Positions 26,943-36,848 of a DNA stretch of 64,000 nt are shown here, piece by piece. Made by a program: the position numbers and the translations under genes. The stretch comes from Clostridium sp. (GTDB lineage: Bacteria > Bacillota > Clostridia > Clostridiales > Clostridiaceae): NCBI RefSeq assembly GCF_021372645.1, contig NZ_JAJFUC010000037.1, positions 62,001-126,000 on the forward strand, in the 5' to 3' direction. The notes below the pieces were generated by a model that worked only from the letters and a program-made list of their open reading frames with translations, had not been told where the DNA came from and searched no databases. Each line of letters starts with the position of its first letter. The first letter of the stretch is position 1.

Positions 26943-27078
26943 AATATAATACCTACCTTTTTAATCTTAGTTTATGTTTTAACTTCTAATATTTAATTCT
27001 AAGCACTCAATCTTAAATATTTAGACTATATTCTAAATATTAAGTGTTTAGATTTAAATATTATTTATTAATTAATAC

Positions 27079-27469
27079 TATAGATACTCATAGCCAAAAC
27101 TTTATTTATACTTTAAAATTTAATTATCAATGTTTAATGAACACTAATAATTTAAGATTACACTATGAAAATATACCCAAACTAGAAATAAAGGTCATGC
27201 TTTTGTGGAAGTGTTACATTGAGGATTTAGCTGTAGATATTTCTTTAGTAGAAGTTATTCCAAAGCGCTTGTTCAAAAAGTGAGAATCGAAATTTTACAT
27301 TTCGTTCTTCGAACTTTCTCTGTGAGCGCTTGCCTTTGAGGTTGCATTTTGGGTACAACTTCTGCTATTAGAAATTCACAGCTAAATCCTCACGTAACCT
27401 GAACAAATGCATGACCTTTATTTCAGTGGTTATTTGCATAAGTATGATTTTCACTTTGGGTATCTATAG
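27079..27469. mobile_element. 390-bp inverted-repeat element (MITE-like)
   Basis: The ends are perfect 10-bp inverses, CTATAGATAC (27079-27088) and GTATCTATAG (27460-27469). Inside, a long imperfect inverted repeat pairs 27185-27271 with 27325-27424; both arms contain GAGGATTTAGCTGT and AAAGGTCATGC in opposite orientation. The loop holds the GTGAGA motif that is also seen at 37517 and 45481. It occupies most of the 532-bp gap between aspC and the HAD gene and ends five bases from the aspC stop. No transposase is present. Mobility is inference. Confidence 0.5.
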
Positions 27470-27474
27470 ATTTA

Positions 27475-28668
27475 TTATTTGATTTTGCTTAAAAATGTTG
27501 AAATTCTATCTATTCCATTTTCTATTATATCAATAGATGTTGCATATGATAATCTTATGTAATTATCTAATCCAAAACCTGTTCCAGGTATTACTGCCAC
27601 TCTTTCTTCTTCTAATAATACTTTTGCAAAATCTACTGAATTATTAATAGATTGTTCTTTAAAAGTAGTATTTAAATATGCAGATATATTTACCATTATA
27701 TAAAATGCACCACTTGGTTTTATAATAGATATTTCACTTAATTTTTCCAATTTAGATATCATAAAATTTCTTCTATTTTCAAACTCTTTAATCATATTGT
27801 TTAAATCTTCTATTGGCCCATTCAATGCTTCTATTGCTGCATATTGTGCTATTGTATTTGCATTTGATGTCATATGGCTTTGAATACTAGTCATAAGTTT
27901 AGTTATTTTTTCACTTGCTGCTGCATATCCCAATCTCCATCCTGTCATTGAATATGTTTTAGACACGCCATTTATTACTATTGTTCTCTCGTATGCATCT
28001 TCATTTAAAGCTGCTATACTTATGTGTCTTTCTCCATCATATATTAATTTTTCATAAATTTCATCCGATATAATTAACAAATTATGTTCTTTAGCAAAAT
28101 TCGCTATTTCTAATAATTCTTCTTCATGATAAATGGTTCCAGTTGGATTATTAGGGCTATTTATTAATATTGCTTTCGTTTTATCTGTAATAACTTTCTC
28201 TAAATCAGATATTGTATATTTATAATTATTTTCTTTAGATGTTTCTACAAATACTGGCACTCCATCAGCTAACTTTACTAATTCAGGATAACTAACCCAA
28301 TATGGTACTGGAATTAATACTTCATCTTCTGGATTTAAAATAGCCATAAAAACATTAGCTAAACATTGCTTAGCACCTGTAGAAATTGTTATTTGACTTG
28401 GCTTATATTCTAAATCATTGTCATTTTTAAATTTGTTACATATAGTTTGTTTTAATTCTAATATTCCTCCAGCTGGAGTATATTTAGTTTTTCCATCCTG
28501 CATTGCTTTTATAGCAGCCTGAATTATATTTTCTGGTGTATTAAAATCTGGCTCCCCAGCCCCAAAGCTTACTACATCAATGCCTTGACTCTTTAATTCA
28601 TTAGCTTTAGCAGTAATTGCTAGTGTAATTGACGGATCGATATTTTCCGCTTTTTTAGATAATTGCAT
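27475..28668 (-). CDS. aspC: Class I/II pyridoxal-phosphate aminotransferase (aspartate aminotransferase)
   Basis: This 397-residue fold-type I aminotransferase begins with a family-typical LSKKAENIDPSITLAI. Motifs include VSFGAGEPDFNTPENI (about 36-51), NSPNNPTGTIY (about 170), ISDEIYEKLIYDG (about 198) and the PLP-lysine motif NGVSKTYSMTGWRLGY (about 231-246). The Arg in YIRLSYA near the C-terminus binds the substrate carboxylate. This is the Ib subgroup AspAT of Firmicutes. GGAGGG precedes the ATG, and a promoter candidate lies about 160 bases upstream. It appears monocistronic. Confidence 0.93.
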   Translation of the reverse strand: MQLSKKAENIDPSITLAITAKANELKSQGIDVVSFGAGEPDFNTPENIIQAAIKAMQDGKTKYTPAGGILELKQTICNKFKNDNDLEYKPSQITISTGAKQCLANVFMAILNPEDEVLIPVPYWVSYPELVKLADGVPVFVETSKENNYKYTISDLEKVITDKTKAILINSPNNPTGTIYHEEELLEIANFAKEHNLLIISDEIYEKLIYDGERHISIAALNEDAYERTIVINGVSKTYSMTGWRLGYAAASEKITKLMTSIQSHMTSNANTIAQYAAIEALNGPIEDLNNMIKEFENRRNFMISKLEKLSEISIIKPSGAFYIMVNISAYLNTTFKEQSINNSVDFAKVLLEEERVAVIPGTGFGLDNYIRLSYATSIDIIENGIDRISTFLSKIK

Positions 28669-28823
28669 TGCTTTATTCCCTCCAGTTTAGACATAAAAAA
28701 ATAACTTACTAAAGATGCTATTTATATTTTATTCACACAGTATGACGCAAAATAAGCAAACATACTGGCTAGCTATTTTTGAATATGTCTTAATTCAATT
28801 GTGTAATTTTGTCACATAATAAA

Positions 28824-28852
28824 AATATATCATTAATAAACTTCTTTGTAAA
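28824..28852 (-). promoter_or_regulatory. Candidate promoter of aspC
   Basis: On the minus strand TTTACA (28852-28847) and TATATT (28829-28824) are 17 bases apart. The transcript would have a leader of about 150 bases containing a hairpin (CAGTATG/CATACTG, about 28738-28768) of the dispersed palindrome family. I see no T-box or riboswitch signature in it. Confidence 0.5.
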
Positions 28853-28945
28853 TGTCATAATTAGTTTTACTTAAATTACTAATTTGTTAGGATATAACAT
28901 AAGTAGTTAAACTAAGCTCTTTAACATAATTTACTCATATATATA

Positions 28946-28982
28946 AACAAAAGACCTTAGCAATAAATACTAAAGTCCTTAA
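28946..28982 (-). terminator. Terminator after the DUF1292-like gene
   Basis: On the minus strand AAGGACTTTAG pairs, with one G-U, with CTAAGGTCTTTT, which is followed by GTTT. It begins at the end of the DUF1292-like gene. Confidence 0.65.
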
Positions 28983-28984
28983 TT

Positions 28985-29353
28985 TTATTCTTCTTCGCCT
29001 ACTAATTCATTTTGATAGTAAGCTGATACTCTATCAAATTCTTCTTCATCAGGAACTACAAGCTCCTCTTCATCAAGTCTAAAAAGATAAACTGAATCTT
29101 CTTCTGGATTTTGAGCTAAGTAGTATGATTTTTCTTCAAATTCAAATTCATCAATTATAGGACATGTAACTACATTCCCATTTTCATCTTCTAAATCTAT
29201 AACGAAGTTTTCCTCTTCATCATTACATCCACATCCACATTCATGATCGTCATGGTCACAATTACATCCATGATCTTCATCATGTTGATGTCCACCACAT
29301 CCACATTTGTTTTCTCCATCATTACATCCACATTTTTCTAAATCTTTTTCCAT
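28985..29353 (-). CDS. DUF1292 protein with Cys/His-rich N-terminal extension
   Basis: This 122-residue protein has two parts. The C-terminal 75 residues (NFVIDLEDENGNVVTCPII, then FEFEEKSYYLAQNPEEDSVY) match DUF1292, a small beta-rich family common in Firmicutes and of unknown function. The first 48 residues are unusual: repeated CGC, CGCGG, HQHDEDH, CNCDHDDH and CGCGC clusters, with eleven Cys and six His, which should bind transition metal ions such as zinc or copper. GGAGGT precedes the ATG. It is monocistronic with its own terminator, next to pyruvate:ferredoxin oxidoreductase. Metal storage or sensing is speculative. Confidence 0.85.
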   Translation of the reverse strand: MEKDLEKCGCNDGENKCGCGGHQHDEDHGCNCDHDDHECGCGCNDEEENFVIDLEDENGNVVTCPIIDEFEFEEKSYYLAQNPEEDSVYLFRLDEEELVVPDEEEFDRVSAYYQNELVGEEE

Positions 29354-29504
29354 CTTCTAACCTCCTTTTTGGTTCTAGTTACCTGAAAAAATAACTGTTC
29401 AGATATCTTAATTAATTTTACCCTTAATTGAATAAAATTAAAAGCCTAAAATAAAAATATTTTTTACAATTCTCTAAAAACTTATACCTTCCTCGCCCAT
29501 ACAT

Positions 29505-29542
29505 AAAAAAGGTTGAGGTAAATAAATTACCTCAACCTTTTT
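29505..29542 (-). terminator. Strong terminator after pyruvate:ferredoxin oxidoreductase
   Basis: AAAAAGGTTGAGGTAA pairs perfectly with TTACCTCAACCTTTTT. It has T tracts on both strands but serves the minus-strand oxidoreductase gene that ends at 29558. Confidence 0.92.
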
Positions 29543-29557
29543 AACTTATAATTAATA

Positions 29558-32500
29558 CTATTGTTGATTAGCTAATTTCTTGTATCCTTCTAATCTTTCC
29601 ATAGCATCTTTTTTAGTCTTTTCGAATAAAGCATCTGCTGCTTCTGGGAATGCCTTAGCAAGTGAAGAGTATCTAACTTCTCCCATTAAGAATTCCTTGA
29701 AGTCTGCTGTTGGTTCTTTTGAATCTAATATAAATGGATTCTTTCCAGCTTCTTTTAACTCTGGGTTGAATCTGTACATTTGCCAATATCCACAAGCAGT
29801 TGCTCTCTTAGCTTCTTCTTGGCTGTTACCCATACCAATTCTTAGTCCATGATTAATACATGGTGCATAAGCAATGATTAATGATGGTCCTTTATATGCT
29901 TCTGCTTCTGCAATTGCTTTAATAACTTGGTTCTTATCAGCTCCCATGTTAATTTGAGCTACATATACATAACCATAGCTCATAGCCATCATTCCAAGAT
30001 CTTTCTTCTTAGTCTTCTTACCACTTGCAGCAAATTTAGCTATTGCAGCAGTTGGAGTAGATTTAGATGATTGACCACCAGTGTTTGAGTAAACTTCTGT
30101 ATCTACTACTAATATATTTACGTCTTCTCCTGAAGCTAATACATGGTCAACTCCACCGTATCCGATGTCGTAAGCCCATCCATCTCCTCCAAAGATCCAT
30201 TGAGATCTCTTAACGAAGTAATCTTTTTGAGCTAAAATTGATTTAGCAGCTTCAGTTCCTGATTTTTCTAGAGCAGCAACTAATTTATCAGCTCTTTCTC
30301 TAGTTCCTTCGCCTTCATCAACATTGTCTAACCAATCTTGTAATTCAGCTTTTGCTGGATCATTTGCAGCTATAGCAGCTTTTGCTTCTCCTTCAATTCT
30401 TTCTCTTATAGCTTTAACTCCTAAGAACATACCTAATCCATATTCAGCATTATCTTCGAATAATGAGTTAGCCCAAGCTGGACCGTGTCCTTCTTTATTC
30501 TTAGTATATGGAGTTGAAGGTGCTGATCCACCCCAAATTGATGTACATCCAGTTGCATTAGCAACCATCATTCTATCACCAACTAATTGAGTTATAGCTT
30601 TAACATATGGAGTTTCTCCACAACCTGCACAAGCTCCTGAGAACTCAAGTAATGGTTGCTCAAATTGGCTACCTTTAACTGTTTTCTTATTCATTGGATT
30701 CTTCTTAGCTGAAACTTCATAAGTTAAGTAATCCCAAACTTCAATTTGATCATGTTGAGATTCTTGTGGTTTCATAACTAATGCTTTTCCTGGTGCTGGA
30801 CATATTTGAGCACAATTTCCACAACCTGAACAGTCAAGTGGTGTTACACCCATTGTATATAATAATGGTTCTTCTGTTTTTAATCCCTTAGCAGCTACAG
30901 CCTTATTTGCACTTGGTGCAGCATTGTTTTCTGCATCAGTTAATAAGAATGGTCTTATAGCAGCATGTGGACATACCATTGAACATTGGTTACATTGAAT
31001 ACATTTTTCTGAATCCCATTCAGGAACATTTACTGCAATTCCTCTTTTTTCGAATGCTGCAGTACCATTTTCAAAAGTACCATCTTCCATTCCTGCAAAT
31101 GCTGAAACTGGAAGTTGATCTCCTTCTTGTCTGTTCATTGGAATAACTATATCTTTAACAAACTTAGTAGCATGCTTAACTTCTACTGCTTCATCATCTG
31201 CAACTGTCTTCCAAGCTTCTGGAATATTTATTGCAACAATTGATTCAACACCTCTATCTATAGCAGCGTTATTCATGTTAACAACTTTTTCACCCTTCTT
31301 ACCATAAGAAGATACAACTGAATCTTTTAAGTGCTTAATAGCATCTTCAACTGGGATAATGTTAGCTAACTTGAAGAAAGCTGATTGCATTATCATGTTG
31401 ATTCTTCCACCAAGACCGATTTCTTGAGCAATACCTACAGCATTTAAAATGTAGAACTTAATGTTGTTGTTTGCTAAGAATCTCTTATATGCTGCTGGTA
31501 ATTTTTCTTCTAAATCTTCTGGAGACCAGATAGTATTTAATAAGAAAGTAGAACCTGGTTTTAATCCTTCAAGTACATTGTATTTGTGGATGTATGATTG
31601 GTTAGAACATGAAACAAAGTCTGCTTTGTTTATTAAGTATGGTGACTTAATTGCTTTCTTACCAAATCTTAAGTGAGATACTGTAATTCCTCCTGATTTC
31701 TTTGAATCATAGAAGAAATATGCTTGAGCATACATGTCTGTATTATCTCCAATGATTTTGATTGCACTCTTGTTTGCTCCAACAGTACCATCTGATCCTA
31801 ATCCCCAGAACTTACAAGATGTAGTTCCTTCTGGAGTAGCATCGATATCTTCTGTTACTTCTAATGAAGTATTTGTAACATCATCAACTATTCCAATTGT
31901 AAAGCCGTTCTTTGGTTCAGCTTGTACTAAGTTTGCATAAACTGCAGCAATATGTCCTGGATTTGGATCTTTTGATCCTAGACCAAATCTTCCACCTATT
32001 ATTAATGGAGCATTTTCTTTTCCATAGAATGCATTTCTAACATCTAAGTATAATGGTTCTCCATCTGCACCTGGTTCCTTAGTCTTATCTAAAACAGCAA
32101 TTCTCTTAACAGTGTTTGGAATAGCTGCTATTAATTTTTCTACTGAGAATGGTCTGTAAAGTCTTACTTTAACAACACCAACTTTTTGTCCATGTGCATT
32201 TAAGTAATCTACAGTTTCTTCAGCTACGTCTGTTACTGAACCCATAGCTATGATTACTCTATCAGCATCTGGTGCTCCATAGTAATCGAAGCAATGATAT
32301 TCTCTACCAGTTAATTTAGTAATTTCAGCCATGTAGCTTTCAACTAATTCTGGTAATTCATTGTAGAATTTATTTACAGATTCTCTTTCTTGGAAGTAGA
32401 TATCTGCATTTTGAGCTGTACCTCTAGTTACAGGGTGATTTGGGTTTAAAGCTCTTTCTCTAAATGCTTTAATAGAATCCATATCTACTAATTTAGCTAA

Positions 32501-33067
32501 TTCATCATATTCAAGCACTTCGATTTTTTGAATTTCATGAGAAGTTCTGAAACCATCAAAGAAGTTACAGAACGGAATTCTTGATTTAATAGCAGTTAAA
32601 TGTGCTACTGCTGATAAATCCATTACTTCTTGAACTGATCCTTCTGCAAGCATTGCAAAACCAGTTTGTCTTGCTGCCATAACATCTTGGTGATCCCCAA
32701 ATATATTTAGAGAAGATGTAGCTAATGCTCTAGCTGATACGTGGAATACGCATGGTAACATTTCACCAGCGATTTTATACATATTTGGTATCATTAATAA
32801 TAAACCTTGTGAAGCAGTATAAGTTGTTGTTAATGCTCCAGCTTGTAAAGATCCATGAACAGCACCAGCTGCTCCAGCTTCTGATTGCATTTCCATAACT
32901 TTTACAGGTTGACCGAATATGTTCTTTCTTCCTTGTGCTACCCATTCATCTACATGTTCTGCCATTGGTGATGATGGTGTAATTGGGAATATTGCAGAAA
33001 CTTCTGTAAATGCATAAGATATATGAGCTGCTGCAGTATTACCATCCATAGTTTTCATTTTTCTCAT
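29558..33067 (-). CDS. nifJ: Pyruvate:ferredoxin oxidoreductase
   Basis: This 1169-residue homodimeric-type enzyme oxidises pyruvate to acetyl-CoA and CO2 while reducing ferredoxin or flavodoxin. It is the central step of clostridial fermentation. The N-terminal domain has TMDGNTAAAHISYAF and IFPITPSSPMAE. Two ferredoxin-type motifs, CIQCNQCSMVCP and CSGCGNCAQICP (about 690-760), hold [4Fe-4S] clusters. GACAGCGETPY adds cysteines of the proximal cluster. The thiamine pyrophosphate site is GDGWAYDIGYGG to SNTGGQ (about 970-1010). Length is normal. It has its own strong terminator. A flavodoxin gene, a possible electron acceptor, lies upstream. Confidence 0.97.
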   Translation of the reverse strand: MRKMKTMDGNTAAAHISYAFTEVSAIFPITPSSPMAEHVDEWVAQGRKNIFGQPVKVMEMQSEAGAAGAVHGSLQAGALTTTYTASQGLLLMIPNMYKIAGEMLPCVFHVSARALATSSLNIFGDHQDVMAARQTGFAMLAEGSVQEVMDLSAVAHLTAIKSRIPFCNFFDGFRTSHEIQKIEVLEYDELAKLVDMDSIKAFRERALNPNHPVTRGTAQNADIYFQERESVNKFYNELPELVESYMAEITKLTGREYHCFDYYGAPDADRVIIAMGSVTDVAEETVDYLNAHGQKVGVVKVRLYRPFSVEKLIAAIPNTVKRIAVLDKTKEPGADGEPLYLDVRNAFYGKENAPLIIGGRFGLGSKDPNPGHIAAVYANLVQAEPKNGFTIGIVDDVTNTSLEVTEDIDATPEGTTSCKFWGLGSDGTVGANKSAIKIIGDNTDMYAQAYFFYDSKKSGGITVSHLRFGKKAIKSPYLINKADFVSCSNQSYIHKYNVLEGLKPGSTFLLNTIWSPEDLEEKLPAAYKRFLANNNIKFYILNAVGIAQEIGLGGRINMIMQSAFFKLANIIPVEDAIKHLKDSVVSSYGKKGEKVVNMNNAAIDRGVESIVAINIPEAWKTVADDEAVEVKHATKFVKDIVIPMNRQEGDQLPVSAFAGMEDGTFENGTAAFEKRGIAVNVPEWDSEKCIQCNQCSMVCPHAAIRPFLLTDAENNAAPSANKAVAAKGLKTEEPLLYTMGVTPLDCSGCGNCAQICPAPGKALVMKPQESQHDQIEVWDYLTYEVSAKKNPMNKKTVKGSQFEQPLLEFSGACAGCGETPYVKAITQLVGDRMMVANATGCTSIWGGSAPSTPYTKNKEGHGPAWANSLFEDNAEYGLGMFLGVKAIRERIEGEAKAAIAANDPAKAELQDWLDNVDEGEGTRERADKLVAALEKSGTEAAKSILAQKDYFVKRSQWIFGGDGWAYDIGYGGVDHVLASGEDVNILVVDTEVYSNTGGQSSKSTPTAAIAKFAASGKKTKKKDLGMMAMSYGYVYVAQINMGADKNQVIKAIAEAEAYKGPSLIIAYAPCINHGLRIGMGNSQEEAKRATACGYWQMYRFNPELKEAGKNPFILDSKEPTADFKEFLMGEVRYSSLAKAFPEAADALFEKTKKDAMERLEGYKKLANQQ

Positions 33068-33213
33068 CGCGTTGACCCCTCTTTCTATTTTTAGAACTTA
33101 AATTTTTATATTATAAGTAAGTCTTAAAGACTACCAATAAACATACTAATTTTAGCTAATTAAAATCTTATTTCCAATCTTTACACACATAAGCAATATT
33201 TATAAACCTTATA

Positions 33214-33645
33214 TTATTTTGCTAATTCTTTTCCTAATTCCTTAATAAGATTTACTTGCTTTTTATTTGGTGATTCTTTAATTGCTAAATCTTCAATTAC
33301 ATTAAACCCATAGGATACCATTTCTTCTTTCCATATTTTCATGAAAGTATCTTCAAACCATCCATAAGTTGCAAATAAAATACAATTTTTATTTTTATTT
33401 TCTTGATTTAAATCTTTTAATTGTTTTAGAAATGGTTTCATTTCTTCTTGTTCTATTTTAGTTGAATCCACTGCAGGACTTCCAAAAGCAACAGAGTCAG
33501 CTTCTAAAACATCTTCTATCGTTGCATCTGTAACATGTTTTACAATTACTTCTGCACCTTGTTCTCTAGCACCATCTGCCATCACATTTGCAAGGGCTTC
33601 TATATTTCCCCCACAGCTCCAATAAATGATTGACACTTTTTTCAT
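33214..33645 (-). CDS. Flavodoxin
   Basis: This 143-residue short-chain flavodoxin is a small FMN electron carrier. The phosphate-binding loop is YWSCGGNIEALA (residues about 8-19; Cys replaces the usual Thr, as in clostridial flavodoxins). FGSPAVDSTKIE (about 54-65) and FATYGWFED (about 90-98) form the isoalloxazine-binding loops. The start has GAGGTG upstream. It lies just upstream of the oxidoreductase gene, with a 146-bp gap. Use as an iron-sparing substitute for ferredoxin is known for the family; it is not shown here. Confidence 0.93.
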   Translation of the reverse strand: MKKVSIIYWSCGGNIEALANVMADGAREQGAEVIVKHVTDATIEDVLEADSVAFGSPAVDSTKIEQEEMKPFLKQLKDLNQENKNKNCILFATYGWFEDTFMKIWKEEMVSYGFNVIEDLAIKESPNKKQVNLIKELGKELAK

Positions 33646-33796
33646 TAAAATAGCACCTCATCTTCTAGTTAAATAATTAACTCTTGTTTTTCACTAAAAT
33701 AAACTCACCCTTTTATTATAGCTCACATATTTTTTTTTGCAAGATTTGATTGTGCATTTTGTAATATTTTAAGTGATAATTATATATTTCAGCAAT

Positions 33797-34870
33797 CTAT
33801 TTCTTTATGTTCTCTAATAATACATCTATTATTGCTTCTACTCCATTTTTAGCTTGGCTTCTTTCCATATTATTAATAAGTTCTGTTTTTCTGCCTTTAA
33901 GTTCTAAAATTTTCTTATACAATATATCATCTTTAAGTTCTTCTTCTTCTAACATTAATGAATAACCTTCTTTTTCAAAAGACTTAGAATTTAAAATTTG
34001 ATCTCCTCTACTCGCCTTCTTAGAAAGAGGTATTAATAACGTTGGCTTTTTTAATGTTAAAAATTCAAATATAGAATTTGCTCCCGCTCTTGAAATTATA
34101 TAATCGGCAGTTTTCATAAAGTCTGGTAATTCTTCATTTACATATTCAAACTGCTTATATCCTGCTTTATTTATAAACTTTTCATCTACATTCCCTTTAC
34201 CACAAATATGAATTATATTGAATTCTTTTAAAAGCGCGTTTAAGTTTTTTCTTATTTCTTCATTTATGAGTCTTGATCCAAGACTTCCACCCATAATAAA
34301 CAATACTTCTTTATTATCAGCAAATCCGCATATTTTTCTTCCTTTAGCCTTATCTCCATGAAATATTTCTTCTCTTATAGGACTTCCTGTAAGTATCCCC
34401 TTATTCCCATCTATAAATTTTAAACTTTCTCTAAAAGTTACGCATAACTTATTACAAAATGGTGCTGATAATTTATTAGCAAGGCCTGGAGTCATATCAG
34501 ATTCATGCGCTACTACAGGTATTTTTTTTATAAATGCTGCAATAACAACTGGTACTGCTACAAAACCTCCTTTTGAAAAAATAACATCTGGCTTTTCTTT
34601 TGATAATATTTTTATTGCTTGTGCAACTCCCTTTACTATTTTAAATGGATCCATGAAATTTTTCACATCGAAATATCTTCTTAACTTTCCGCATGAAATT
34701 CCAAAGAAAGGAATTTTTTTTTGTGTTATTATTTCTTTTTCAACACCATCAATACTACCAATATATTTTATTTCAAAACCTTTTTGTTTTAATTTAGGTA
34801 TTAATGCTAAATTAGGAGTTACATGCCCTGCAGTTCCTCCCCCTGTCATTATTATTTTGTATTTATACAA
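33797..34870 (-). CDS. murG: UDP-GlcNAc:undecaprenyl-PP-MurNAc-pentapeptide GlcNAc transferase MurG
   Basis: This 357-residue GT-B glycosyltransferase completes lipid II on the inner face of the membrane. The N-terminal glycine-rich loop [15 protein letters not shown] is canonical, as are [15 protein letters not shown] (about 97-111), [15 protein letters not shown] (about 118-132), [13 protein letters not shown] (about 190) and [12 protein letters not shown] (about 258). It starts at TTG after AAAGGGTG. It is not in the dcw cluster, which is common for one MurG copy in clostridia. An intergenic repeat separates it from recJ. Confidence 0.96.
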   Translation of the reverse strand: MYKYKIIMTGGGTAGHVTPNLALIPKLKQKGFEIKYIGSIDGVEKEIITQKKIPFFGISCGKLRRYFDVKNFMDPFKIVKGVAQAIKILSKEKPDVIFSKGGFVAVPVVIAAFIKKIPVVAHESDMTPGLANKLSAPFCNKLCVTFRESLKFIDGNKGILTGSPIREEIFHGDKAKGRKICGFADNKEVLFIMGGSLGSRLINEEIRKNLNALLKEFNIIHICGKGNVDEKFINKAGYKQFEYVNEELPDFMKTADYIISRAGANSIFEFLTLKKPTLLIPLSKKASRGDQILNSKSFEKEGYSLMLEEEELKDDILYKKILELKGRKTELINNMERSQAKNGVEAIIDVLLENIKK

Positions 34871-34895
34871 ACACTATCACCCTTTCTTCTGTTAA

Positions 34896-34998
34896 CAGTT
34901 AAAAGTTAAAACTGTACAGTTATGGATAAAATCCTTTTAGGATTTTTTAATATATTTTTTTCAAACTCCGTAGGAGTTTGTTTCTTAATTGTTAATTG
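34896..34998. repeat. Intergenic hairpin repeat between recJ and murG
   Basis: The left part GTTAACAGTTAAAAGTTAAA and the right part CTTAATTGTTAATTGTTGG belong to the AT-rich repeat family seen at 17342-17462. Two inner hairpins, AAATCCTTTTAGGATTT and AAACTCCGTAGGAGTTT, follow one another. Either could end transcripts of recJ, which stops at 34992 within the repeat. Confidence 0.5.
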
Positions 34999-36770
34999 TT
35001 GGCTATTCTATAATTCTGTACTACAATTTGAATACTTGTATTACCATTATATTCATTAACGTTTGGATAAAATACTAAATCCAACTGTACATCATTATAC
35101 GCCCCATCATAAAGTTTTTGTAGTTCTTTTTTTCCATATTTATCATTTATCACTTCTTCAAACTCACAAATGTCGCCAAAATAAATAGCATCCAAAGCTT
35201 TATTAAATTTGGTTTTCAGCTTAAATTTCAATACATTTTTATTCTTGCCTAATATTGTAGCTTTTAATATATTAATATTTTTCTCAGCAAACAAAGGTTT
35301 AGAATTTGCTTTGCCAAAAGGCTCTAATCGTTCTAACTCATTAATTAATTCATAATTTATTGAATCGAGGGGTAAGGTACAATCTATAGTAACTTTTCTT
35401 AGTAAATCATCATCTTTCAATATTGTATTTTCATTTAATCTTCTTCTGAACTCATCTATATTCTCTTCCTTCAAAGAAAATCCTGCAGCCATAGGATGCC
35501 CACCAAAATTTCCAAGTAAGTCTTTGCATTTAACAAGTTCCTCAAACATATTATATTCTTCTATAGATCTCCCTGAGCCCTTTGCTCCATTTTCACTTTT
35601 TGTTATTATTAAAGTTGGAACATTATATTTTTCTCTTATTCTTCCCGATATTATTCCTGCTAAACTTTCATGCACATCAGAAATATAAATAACAAATACT
35701 TTATCATTTATCATATTATTCTCTTCTACAATTTCTATAGCAGTTTCCACACCCTTCATGGTCATGTCTTTTCTTTCTTCATTTAGCTTAACTAATTCCT
35801 TTGCAAGCTTAGTTGCTTCCTCTTCTTCTTTTGAAAGCAACAGCTGTAGTCCCTTCTTAGCTGAATCTAATCTTCCGCATGCATTTATACATGGTCCTAT
35901 GATAAAACCCAAATGATATACTGATAAAGTTTTCTCATTCATTTCACATTCTCTTATTAATTCTTGAAGACCTAAATTAGTAGTACTATTTATAAATTCC
36001 AATCCTTTTTTAACAAAAATTCTATTTTCATCAATTAAATCTACAACATCACAAACTGTTGCAATTGCAAGAAATTCTATAAATTTATAACATTCCTTTT
36101 TATCTATACTTAATTTTTCATAAAGCACTTCTACAAGTTTAAATGCTACTCCTGCTCCACATAATTGCTTGAATTTATAATTACATTCCTTTTGCTTTGG
36201 ATTTATTATAGCATCTGCACTTGAGCTTATAAATTTTCTAGTTTTATTTTCATCTTCAACAAATGGGATATCATGGTGATCTGTAACTATCACAGTAATT
36301 CCCAACTCTTTAGCATATTTTATTGGATCTATAGCTGATATTCCATTATCACAAGTTAAAATAGTATCTATTCCATCTTCTTTAGCCTGCTTTATTATAT
36401 TAATATTTATTCCATATCCATCTTTTATCCTATCTGGAATTTCATAATCTACATTTGCATTGCACTTTTTTAATGCTGTAAATAAAATATAAACACTTAT
36501 TACACCATCTACATCGTAATCTCCAACAATTCGAATTTTCTTATTTAGTTTAATTTTATCATTAAGTATTTCTATAGCTTTTTCTAAATCTTTCATTTCT
36601 CTTGGATTGTGAAGTTTATCAAAGTCTGGGGTTATATAACTTTTTATCATGTCATCATTTGTAATATCTCTATTTATTATAAGTTTACTCATAAGCTCTG
36701 TAATTCCATATTTATTCGATATTTGCTTATAATCAGCTTTTTTGTTTTTTATAAACCATCTTTCTGCCAT
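34992..36770 (-). CDS. recJ: Single-stranded-DNA exonuclease RecJ
   Basis: This 592-residue DHH-superfamily 5'-3' exonuclease acts in recombination and mismatch repair. Motifs: RIVGDYDVDGVIS (about residue 75), TCDNGISAI, VIVTDHHDIPF with the DHH triad (about 158-168), GAGVAFKLV (about 203) and the DHHA1 motif GGHPMAAGFSL (about 437). The C-terminal OB-like region is present. The start is the ATG at 36770 after GAGGAG; upstream in-frame codons fall within an intergenic repeat. Confidence 0.94.
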   Translation of the reverse strand: MAERWFIKNKKADYKQISNKYGITELMSKLIINRDITNDDMIKSYITPDFDKLHNPREMKDLEKAIEILNDKIKLNKKIRIVGDYDVDGVISVYILFTALKKCNANVDYEIPDRIKDGYGININIIKQAKEDGIDTILTCDNGISAIDPIKYAKELGITVIVTDHHDIPFVEDENKTRKFISSSADAIINPKQKECNYKFKQLCGAGVAFKLVEVLYEKLSIDKKECYKFIEFLAIATVCDVVDLIDENRIFVKKGLEFINSTTNLGLQELIRECEMNEKTLSVYHLGFIIGPCINACGRLDSAKKGLQLLLSKEEEEATKLAKELVKLNEERKDMTMKGVETAIEIVEENNMINDKVFVIYISDVHESLAGIISGRIREKYNVPTLIITKSENGAKGSGRSIEEYNMFEELVKCKDLLGNFGGHPMAAGFSLKEENIDEFRRRLNENTILKDDDLLRKVTIDCTLPLDSINYELINELERLEPFGKANSKPLFAEKNINILKATILGKNKNVLKFKLKTKFNKALDAIYFGDICEFEEVINDKYGKKELQKLYDGAYNDVQLDLVFYPNVNEYNGNTSIQIVVQNYRIANN

Positions 36771-36786
36771 TATTTCTCCTCTCATA

Positions 36787-36846
36787 GACACTACAATTAA
36801 CAACGTACAATCGACAATTATTGTGCATTGTCAATTGTACATTGTA
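36787..36846. repeat. AT-rich intergenic palindromic repeat
   Basis: ACGTACAATCGACAATTATTG and TGCATTGTCAATTGTACATT form an imperfect palindrome. It fills the gap between recJ and the DJ-1/PfpI gene. A partial relative lies at 40493-40530, upstream of parC. Confidence 0.5.
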
Positions 36847-36848
36847 AC

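Noticed and set aside
27044-27283. 79-codon open frame in the aspC-HAD gap
   Set aside because: It lies across the left half of an inverted-repeat element, has no ribosome site and its composition is that of noncoding AT-rich DNA.
28669-28823. Possible T-box or riboswitch leader of aspC
   Set aside because: There is a leader hairpin, but no T-box sequence, specifier loop or antiterminator pair could be found, and the hairpin belongs to a dispersed repeat family.
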